Origin: an uncultured Prevotella sp.
GTDB lineage: Bacteria > Bacteroidota > Bacteroidia > Bacteroidales > Bacteroidaceae
Direction of reading: 5' to 3'
Length of the DNA stretch: 17,796 bases
NCBI GenBank assembly: GCA_958369755.1
Contig: CATXJC010000038.1
Coordinates: forward strand, 1-17,796
The notes beneath the pieces were generated by a model. It ran no database searches. It saw only the letters and a program-made list of their open reading frames with translations, and was not told where the DNA came from. Shown one piece after another: positions 1 to 4,979 of the stretch. A program made the translations under genes and the position numbers. Position 1 is the stretch's first letter, and every line of letters begins with the position of its first letter.

Positions 1-1
1 A

Positions 2-118
2 GATTCTGTTCTCAAATACAATGAAATGGTACGGATGGCTGCATACAAAGACAGTGTAGCTAATGAACTTCGCAGAGAGTCAAATAGCATAAAACGTACT
101 ATTAAAAATTACCAATAA
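2..118 (+). CDS. C-terminal end of an unidentified protein (5' partial)
   Basis: Frame 2 is open from the window edge to a TAA at 116-118 and gives 38 residues. It begins DSVLKYNEMVRMAAYKDSV and ends in KNYQ. The tail is charged, rich in Lys, Arg, Glu and Asn, and looks helical, possibly coiled coil. I do not recognise a family from this fragment. It converges on the radical SAM gene, and an inverted repeat at 133-173 lies between the two. The neighbouring frames have early stops, which supports this frame, but the piece is short and could be chance. Confidence 0.55.
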   Translation, partial: DSVLKYNEMVRMAAYKDSVANELRRESNSIKRTIKNYQ

Positions 119-132
119 TTTTTATCCAATAC

Positions 133-173
133 CCCAATGAGATGGAATTTACATTCAAATCCATTTCATTGGG
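133..173. terminator. Inverted repeat between convergent genes, possible bidirectional terminator
   Basis: The left arm at 133-150 (CCCAATGAGATGG...) pairs with 157-173 (...CCATTTCATTGGG) with one mismatch and one bulged base, around a 6-nt loop. It sits between the stop of the partial plus-strand gene and the stop of the minus-strand radical SAM gene. Neither side has a clean T-run, so it is not a textbook intrinsic terminator, although its position suits one. Confidence 0.5.
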
Positions 174-191
174 ACATATAATTAAAACTGT

Positions 192-812
192 TTATTTGTT
201 TCTAATAACATATTCAAATTCATCAAAATTCTCATATCCTAATTCTATTAAGACTTGGCGACTGTGTTTCCTGTCATCTTCGGTGTTGAACTTGGGGATT
301 ATGGGGAGACGAAGGATGATCTTGTCTTTATGTTTGGCATGAGTGTTGAGCCAGACAAGGTTGTCGATAACTTGCCGGTTGGGCTTACCTGTGTAGGCTT
401 GATAGATGGCAGGATTCATGTCCTTGATGTCGATGATAAAGGAGTCAATGTATGGGGTGACTTCCTCCAAGTGATGGCGAGGTACGTTTAGACTCGTCTC
501 CATTGTAAATTGCCATCCCTCTGGGCATTGTTCACAAAACTCCTTTATGAATGAACTCCACAGAAGCGGTTCACCTCCACCAAAACAGATGCCGCCTCCT
601 GTCGCCAAGAAGTAGAGGTTGTCCATCTCCACGTTCGCCATCAGCAGTTCTGTATCCACCTCCTGCCATACGCCGTCAGCATCAAGGCATTGGGGATTGA
701 GACAGTATTTGCAACGAAGCGGACAACCGTGGAATGCCACAAGCGTGGTGACGCCCTCGCCATCTATCGTGAGGCGGTGGCGGTCGATGCAAATGAGTGG
801 GGCGGTCTTCAT
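192..812 (-). CDS. Radical SAM protein, activating-enzyme-like
   Basis: This is a 206-residue radical SAM enzyme. The cluster motif CPLRCKYC (C30, C34, C37; CX3CX2C) binds the SAM-coordinating 4Fe-4S cluster, and the glycine-rich CFGGGEPLL stretch is the GGE-type SAM-binding motif. The start MKTAPLICIDRHRLTIDGEG resembles glycyl-radical activating enzymes and short single-cluster radical SAM proteins. There is no extra ferredoxin-like cluster domain and no SPASM tail, so it is a minimal enzyme. The start codon lies one base after the stop of the upstream TonB-like gene (TAA-T-ATG), which indicates translational coupling. No glycyl radical enzyme is visible nearby. Its partner may be the cysteine-rich TonB-like proteins in the same operon. 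The radical SAM fold is secure, the substrate unknown. Confidence 0.9.
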   Translation of the reverse strand: MKTAPLICIDRHRLTIDGEGVTTLVAFHGCPLRCKYCLNPQCLDADGVWQEVDTELLMANVEMDNLYFLATGGGICFGGGEPLLWSSFIKEFCEQCPEGWQFTMETSLNVPRHHLEEVTPYIDSFIIDIKDMNPAIYQAYTGKPNRQVIDNLVWLNTHAKHKDKIILRLPIIPKFNTEDDRKHSRQVLIELGYENFDEFEYVIRNK

Positions 813-813
813 A

Positions 814-1818
814 TTATTCTACTTTAAATGTGAAAGGAACGGTGGCATGTGATTTCACCACCTTGCCGTTTTTCTTGGCAGGAGTCCATTTCGGCATGCT
901 TTTCAGTACTCGGATGGCTTCCTCGTCGAGGATAGGGACAAGACTTTTCTCCACCTTGATGTTGCTCAAACTTCCGTCCTTGTTGACGGTGAAACCAAGG
1001 ATGACTCTGCCTATTGGCGCGCCTTCCCGACATTCTTTTGGATATTGAAGGTTAGTCTTGATGTATTGCGTCAATGCAGTCGAACCGCCTGGGAATGAAG
1101 CCTCTTCGAAAGTATCTTCTCTTTTGATGACGGGAGCTGTTCCTCTAACTCTGACTTCGGGAACGATTCCTGCCACGACTTCCCCTAAGGCACTTTCGTT
1201 GAATATTAGAGTGATGACATTGAGCTTGTCTCGGCTCATTTCTGATAGTTTGATGCTTCGGTCTATGAAGCCGATGTATTGCACGGTTATCGTGTCGCCT
1301 TGCTCCACTTCGAGAGTGAAGTTTCCATTGACATCAGTTATTGCATACTTTCCCGAATGTTTAGCGATGACGGAGGCTCCAATAAGCGGCTCATTGTCCT
1401 CGTCGCTAATGAGATGCCCTTGGACGAAGAGCACTCCTTTCTTGCTGAGAGAATCTTTCGCTTGGAGTAGGGCGGTATCGTTGGTGGTGTATTCTTGGAA
1501 CAGGATAGGGATAACCTTTTCAGACTTAGGCGGTGTCGATTTGTAATATCCCTTCTGCGTGGCGCACGATGTGGCGGATGCGGTGAGGGCGGTGATGCCC
1601 AAAGCCACTCCTGCGACCTTGATGGCTTTCCCTGCCATCTGTCGGAGGTGCAATTCGTGTTCTAAGTCCCTCACGTCTTGCTCGCATTTCGGGCAAGTGC
1701 CCTTGCATTCACCCTCGAAGTGACATTCGTCGGGTGAATAACTGATTCCATTGGCATCCGCTATTTGCTTGCGGATGGCCTTGAGCGTGTTGCAAATGTT
1801 GCGTCCTCTTGTTGCCAT
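814..1818 (-). CDS. TonB-like protein with Cys-rich N-terminus and CarboxypepD_reg-like domain
   Basis: The 334-residue protein has four parts. Residues 1-60 are a charged domain with C9 and a cluster at C32, C38, C42, C45 (CX5CX3CX2C, within ECKGTCPKCEQ). Residues about 65-85 are a hydrophobic segment ending ATSC, a probable membrane anchor. Residues about 130-205 are a CarboxypepD_reg-like beta domain (PLIGASVIAKHSGKY, DVNGNFTLEVEQGDTITV). Residues about 250-334 match the TonB C-terminal domain of Bacteroidota (EEASFPGG, then FTVNKDGSLSNIKVEKS and SMPKWTPAKKNGK). The N-terminal cysteines would face the cytoplasm if the segment is a signal anchor. It is paralogous to the gene at 1838-2680, 19 bases away, and is preceded by an AGGAAT ribosome site. 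A classical energy-coupling role is uncertain. Confidence 0.85.
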   Translation of the reverse strand: MATRGRNICNTLKAIRKQIADANGISYSPDECHFEGECKGTCPKCEQDVRDLEHELHLRQMAGKAIKVAGVALGITALTASATSCATQKGYYKSTPPKSEKVIPILFQEYTTNDTALLQAKDSLSKKGVLFVQGHLISDEDNEPLIGASVIAKHSGKYAITDVNGNFTLEVEQGDTITVQYIGFIDRSIKLSEMSRDKLNVITLIFNESALGEVVAGIVPEVRVRGTAPVIKREDTFEEASFPGGSTALTQYIKTNLQYPKECREGAPIGRVILGFTVNKDGSLSNIKVEKSLVPILDEEAIRVLKSMPKWTPAKKNGKVVKSHATVPFTFKVE

Positions 1819-1837
1819 GATTATTCCTTTTTTATAG

Positions 1838-2680
1838 TTACTGCACGTGGATGTAGACAGGAAGCGTGTATCTTGATTTCACAGCCTTGCCGTTTTGCTT
1901 GGCAGGAATCCAACTCGGCATACTTTTCACCACCCGGACTGCTTCTTTGTCAAGGTCAGAATAGACGCTTTTCTTCACTTTGATGCCACTTAGATTTCCA
2001 TCCTCATTGACCGTGAAAGTAACGACAATTTTTCCTTGTATGCTGCAATCGCCCTGTATGTTTGGATAGCGAAAATTGTCTGCAATATATTTCATACACG
2101 CCGCTATGCCACCAGGGAATGACGCTTCCTCATCAGCATTATCAAATATTTTGCTGCTTTCAATGGAATCTATACCAATGGCAGATCTGGTGACAGCATT
2201 CCTGCCTTGATTTTTTGAGGAATTGCCTTTGATATTCTTTTTTATCTCTTTTGTTTCTAAGGATGGATTGTATGAAGCCTCCCCGTCCTTTCTGTTTTCT
2301 TCTTCCAGAAGTTTCTCCTTGTTGCCAAGAGAAATGGCTCCTTCTAATTGTCTGTTTCTTGGGTTCGGTTCTTCTTTTTTAACAATGATTGTATCACCTG
2401 TAACCATGTCTGAAGCATTTCGCTGTGGTTTTCCATCAGAACAAGCCGTTAAAGCAACAAGTCCTACTGCAATGCCAACGACCTTGATGGCCTTTCCTGC
2501 AATCTGCCTACGTCGCAATTCATACTCCAAATCTCTCACATCTTGCTCGCATTTGGGGCAAGTTCCCTTGCACTCACCAGTGAAGTGACATTCTTCTGGT
2601 GAATAGGCAATCCCATTAGCATCTGCTATTTGTTTGCGAATGGCTTTGAGAGTGTTGCAAATGTCTCTTCCTCTTGCCAT
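1838..2680 (-). CDS. TonB-like protein with Cys-rich N-terminus, paralog lacking the CarboxypepD_reg-like domain
   Basis: This 280-residue paralog of the next gene shares a nearly identical first 60 residues, with C8 and C31, C37, C41, C44 in the same CX5CX3CX2C spacing. A hydrophobic segment at about 64-80 ends in LTAC, a good lipobox sequence but far from the N-terminus. A polar, Lys/Glu/Asn-rich linker at about 85-185 replaces the CarboxypepD_reg-like domain of its paralog. Residues about 195-280 are a TonB C-terminal domain (EEASFPGG, FTVNEDGNLSGIKVKKS, SMPSWIPAKQNGK). It is first in the intact operon and starts three bases after the stop of the orphan paralog fragment. The pair probably arose by tandem duplication. 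Confidence 0.85.
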   Translation of the reverse strand: MARGRDICNTLKAIRKQIADANGIAYSPEECHFTGECKGTCPKCEQDVRDLEYELRRRQIAGKAIKVVGIAVGLVALTACSDGKPQRNASDMVTGDTIIVKKEEPNPRNRQLEGAISLGNKEKLLEEENRKDGEASYNPSLETKEIKKNIKGNSSKNQGRNAVTRSAIGIDSIESSKIFDNADEEASFPGGIAACMKYIADNFRYPNIQGDCSIQGKIVVTFTVNEDGNLSGIKVKKSVYSDLDKEAVRVVKSMPSWIPAKQNGKAVKSRYTLPVYIHVQ

Positions 2681-2683
2681 AGT

Positions 2684-2937
2684 TTATTTTCTTTTATGAT
2701 TATGTCTCTTTTTGATAACAACAATTTCCCCTGTGAGTCCTCCACTTTCTGTCAAAGTAATGACATTGAGTTTTTCGAAATTCATTTCAGAGAGTTTGAT
2801 GATTCTGTCTTGCATACCAATGAACTTTATGGTGATTGTATCTTTTGGCTCCACTTCAATTGTGAAGTTTCCATCAATGTCTGCTGCCGTTTTCTTTCCA
2901 GAAAGTTTAGCTGTGATGGAAACTTTAACATAAAGCC
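2684..2937 (-). pseudogene. Orphan CarboxypepD_reg-like domain, remnant of a third paralog
   Basis: The minus strand encodes VKVSITAKLSGKK, DIDGNFTIEVEPKDTITI, IKLSEMNFEKLNVITL and a basic tail, ending at TAA 2684-2686. This aligns with the CarboxypepD_reg-like domain of the 814-1818 product (VIAKHSGKY, DVNGNFTLEVEQGDTITV, IKLSEMSRDKLNVITL). No Cys-rich start, membrane segment or suitable start codon precedes it. The frame runs upstream without interruption to the TAA of the lipoprotein gene at 3002-3004. I read it as the 3' end of a third family member whose 5' part was deleted. The upstream edge, near 2937, is approximate. The stop lies three bases before the next ATG, so the original gene was probably coupled to the operon. 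Confidence 0.75.
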
Positions 2938-3001
2938 CTAAAGCACCCGAAAGCGAATAAGAGAATGAGTTTTGAAGCGACCCTTTTAATATGAAGCGAA
3001 C

Positions 3002-3790
3002 TTAAAAATGCTGAGCAGCTGCCCAAACTAACTCCACCTTTGTTACCTGCGGATAAGCTTCCTTATATTTATCTGTCAAATCCCAGAAGAAAAGCGAGCC
3101 TTCTTTTGGTTTCAAATAGAAATTCTCCAAAGTTCCGCCTTTACCATCTCCAACCTCGAAATAAAGTATACTGTGATCTTCATTATACGTAGTAGTATAA
3201 TACCCATCCACCAACACCTTTCCACCAGCAAGGAACTGGATTCGGGATACTGTAAATACATCACCACGACTCTTGAATTTAACAGCTTCATAAGGCTTAC
3301 TTGCTATCGCATCCGATGCTATCACCAAAGAATCTTCCTTGGAAACACCCTCCACCTTACAATATTTTTGATAACCACTAAATACTTGTGTAGTCTTCCA
3401 TAACGTCTCAACATCCTTGACTTCCACGGCAAGTTTTGCCTCATTACCATCTTCATCAGTCACTGTAACAATAGCCTTTCCCACAGCGATAGCAGACAAG
3501 CTAATACGCTCATCCTTACCATACTGCCCCGTCTCATGGATGCAAGTTACAGTGACTACTTTCTCATCAGAAGACTGTGCCGAAATCTTGCCCTTGGCTC
3601 CTTGCACATTCACGCGGGCACCCTGGGTGGTATATATGACAAGGCTATTGCCCTTGATACCCACTTGTTTGCCTGTGTTAATATCACCAATGATTTCATC
3701 CTGTGTGAGTTGAATACCATCATCATCGCTACACCCTACCATCAAGAGAGCGACGAAAGCCATTGCCAAAAAGTAAATCTTTGCTTTCAT
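3002..3790 (-). CDS. Lipoprotein with Ig-like region, function unknown
   Basis: This 262-residue protein starts MKAKIYFLAMAFVALLMVGC. It has a type II signal peptide with lipobox MVGC, so C20 would be lipidated, and SDDDG follows, as in many surface-exposed or periplasmic Bacteroidota lipoproteins. Residues about 40-125 resemble a bacterial Ig-like fold (SSDEKVVTVTC, GKAIVTVTDEDGNEAKLAVE). The rest is beta-rich with many aromatic residues and no motif I can name. It runs in the same direction as the TonB-like operon, but its product shows no link to it. Its stop is directly followed by an in-frame open stretch carrying the orphan domain, so readthrough would make a fusion, although this is probably accidental. 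Confidence 0.8.
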   Translation of the reverse strand: MKAKIYFLAMAFVALLMVGCSDDDGIQLTQDEIIGDINTGKQVGIKGNSLVIYTTQGARVNVQGAKGKISAQSSDEKVVTVTCIHETGQYGKDERISLSAIAVGKAIVTVTDEDGNEAKLAVEVKDVETLWKTTQVFSGYQKYCKVEGVSKEDSLVIASDAIASKPYEAVKFKSRGDVFTVSRIQFLAGGKVLVDGYYTTTYNEDHSILYFEVGDGKGGTLENFYLKPKEGSLFFWDLTDKYKEAYPQVTKVELVWAAAQHF

Positions 3791-3913
3791 AAACTGTTGT
3801 TTTTATGAGTTATACATGATAGGCGCTTTGCCCATCCTCTATTTATAAAACATTATTCTCCCCCCATTATTGCATTCTTCTTCCTATTATCCTTCTTTAT
3901 TTAACACACTTTT

Positions 3914-3947
3914 ACGCAAAAATATAAGAAACGCCTGTTTTGTTTCT
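3914..3947 (-). terminator. Weak hairpin plus T-run after the chimeric gene
   Basis: On the minus strand AGAAAC (3942-3947) pairs with GTTTCT (3927-3932) across a 9-nt loop, followed by TATATTTTTG. The stem overlaps the stop codon of the 3946-4455 gene. Six base pairs are weak for an intrinsic terminator. Confidence 0.4.
3917..3924 (-). promoter_or_regulatory. Possible -7 element for the lipoprotein gene
   Basis: CAAAAATA on the plus strand reads TATTTTTG on the minus strand and fits TAnnTTTG. No TTTG is found 19-21 bases upstream, and the site overlaps the T-run of the possible terminator of the chimeric gene. The remainder of 3791-3945 shows nothing else. Confidence 0.3.
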
Positions 3948-4455
3948 ATACTATCGGCAGACTTATTCCGTTGATCTTCTGATAAATATCTAAGGCATAG
4001 ATATCCGTCATGCCGCTGATGTAATCCAATACTGCCATGATTCGCTCTTCCAGACTTTCGTTCTCGATATCGTACTGGCTGCTTACCCGGCGCAGAAGCT
4101 GCTTGGAGTAGAAACGGGACGGGTTGACGGCGGCATCGATGAATACCTCCATCAGCGTAGCCATGATCTTGTAACCCGAAAGCTCGATGTCGAGAACGGG
4201 CTTGCTGGCATAAATCTTCTTTCTCGAAACCTGAGTGCAGGTGATGTAGGCATTGCGCTCGTGCTCCGAGATGTGGTCGATGAGGGCTCCCTCGAAGGTG
4301 CCAGCAAGAATCTCTTCCTCGTGGTCGAGGAATGCCTTTACGCATTCGTTCTCCAGTTTGCCTATTACGCAGGCTCTCTCTTCTATCACCAGCCCTCTGT
4401 TCTGGAGCAAGGCAACCTGTTCATCTACGTTTATCGATTGTTTGTCGTAATCCAT
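3946..4455 (-). CDS. Chimeric ORF: Abi_2-like start fused to dGTPase C-terminus
   Basis: This 169-residue intact ORF seems to join two families. Residues 1-28 (MDYDKQSINVDEQVALLQ, then NRGLVIEE) resemble the start of Abi_2 (AbiD/AbiF-type abortive infection) proteins, whose first helix carries an EQ-x-x-LL-x-x-RGL-x-I pattern. Residues from about 30 on (HEEEILAGTFEGALIDHI, SKPVLDIELSGYKIMATL, RVSSQYDIENESLEERIM, LDYISGMTDIYALDIYQK) match the C-terminal part of Bacteroidota deoxyguanosinetriphosphate triphosphohydrolase. A normal dGTPase has roughly 400-500 residues with an HD metal site in the N-terminal half, which is entirely missing, so dNTP hydrolysis is not expected. A consensus promoter at 4526-4556 could still express it. 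It is best read as a deletion fusion. The dGTPase part is clear, while the Abi part rests on about 28 residues. Confidence 0.75.
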   Translation of the reverse strand: MDYDKQSINVDEQVALLQNRGLVIEERACVIGKLENECVKAFLDHEEEILAGTFEGALIDHISEHERNAYITCTQVSRKKIYASKPVLDIELSGYKIMATLMEVFIDAAVNPSRFYSKQLLRRVSSQYDIENESLEERIMAVLDYISGMTDIYALDIYQKINGISLPIV

Positions 4456-4525
4456 ATACCCTTTATAAAAAGCGAAGTCCCACCGTGGTACGCATCGTTG
4501 AGAGGCGTGGTGGAATTTGTTGCTG

Positions 4526-4556
4526 CAAAAATACTCTTTTTATTGGAAACTCCAAA
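4526..4556 (-). promoter_or_regulatory. Bacteroidota promoter of the chimeric gene
   Basis: Read on the minus strand it is TTTG (4553-4556), 19 nt, then TATTTTTG (4526-4533), an exact match to TTTG-N19-TAnnTTTG. Transcription would begin near 4519, leaving a leader of about 64 nt before the ATG at 4455. Confidence 0.6.
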
Positions 4557-4635
4557 TATTTTCTTCAAAATCTGCTTGTCAAATATGGATTTTAACGTAA
4601 AAAGTTCTAATTTCCAAGTTTTTCTCCTTGTAAGC

Positions 4636-4667
4636 TATGCGAGATTTAGAAAAATATCGTATCTTTG
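4636..4667 (+). promoter_or_regulatory. Possible plus-strand promoter of a noncoding RNA
   Basis: TATCTTTG at 4660-4667 fits TAnnTTTG and is followed by TCCCCGAA, a context like that of other promoters in this window. The -33 box is only a partial match (TATG at 4636-4639, 20 nt upstream). No plus-strand gene follows, only hairpins and a terminator. Confidence 0.45.
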
Positions 4668-4679
4668 TCCCCGAATTAA

Positions 4680-4787
4680 GGCGTTCTTTGCATATTGCAA
4701 AATACAGAAACGAGCAGAAGTCCGCTCGTTTCCATATTGTTACCTATATAATATAGGCAAACGCCCAACTTCTTGATTTTCAATCAA
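4680..4787 (+). ncRNA. Candidate structured RNA with cloverleaf-like hairpins
   Basis: GGCGTT (4680-4685) can pair with AACGCC (4760-4765) and close three internal hairpins: TTTGCA-tat-TGCAAA (4687-4701), GAAACGAGC-8 nt-GCTCGTTTC (4707-4732) and CCTATA-taa-TATAGG (4743-4757). A further hairpin, TTGATT-ttc-AATCAA (4773-4787), follows. All arms pair perfectly by eye. The set lies downstream of TATCTTTG, and a strong terminator stands at 4884-4946, so a transcript of roughly 270 nt is possible. It does not match tRNA (no T-loop consensus, no anticodon arm) or any RNA family I can recall. The remaining noncoding bases, 4788-4883, are AT-rich without a clear signal. Function unknown, and AT-rich DNA forms some short hairpins by chance. 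Confidence 0.45.
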
Positions 4788-4883
4788 AGTCCAATTTAGA
4801 GCGAGTTAGATTCGTTAACAAATTAATGCAAAAAGTCATTTAATATACAAAAGAAAAATTGATTTTTTCTTGGTTGATTCGAG

Positions 4884-4946
4884 AAAAAGGCGATAGGTGT
4901 ACTAAATCTTATTGATTCAAGAGTTAGTGCACCTATCGCCTTTTTT
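4884..4946. terminator. Strong bidirectional intrinsic terminator
   Basis: A 22-nt left arm (4884-4905, starting AAAAAGGCGATAGGTG) pairs with 4924-4945 (ending CACCTATCGCCTTTTT) with only one G-U wobble, around an 18-nt loop. Runs of A and T at the two ends give a U-tract in either direction. It ends the GH3 gene on the minus strand, 35 bases past its stop, and could end the candidate RNA on the plus strand. Confidence 0.9.
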
Positions 4947-4979
4947 GAGTATTCCAAGATAAGCTCTATGAAAAGAGAC

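Noticed and set aside
192..812. QueE (7-carboxy-7-deazaguanine synthase) as the identity of the radical SAM gene
   Set aside because: The motif spacing is plain CX3CX2C and no other queuosine genes are nearby; the start and GGGEPLL context fit activating-enzyme-like proteins better, so the substrate was left open.
3887..4345. 152-codon minus-strand frame overlapping the chimeric gene
   Set aside because: The translation is rich in Arg, His and Pro as expected of an out-of-frame reading, while the overlapping frame matches dGTPase.
4680..4765. tRNA-like gene, because the 86-nt cloverleaf outline matches tRNA size
   Set aside because: The third arm has no TTCRA-type loop, the middle arm has a 9-bp stem with an 8-nt loop, and the standard conserved bases are missing.
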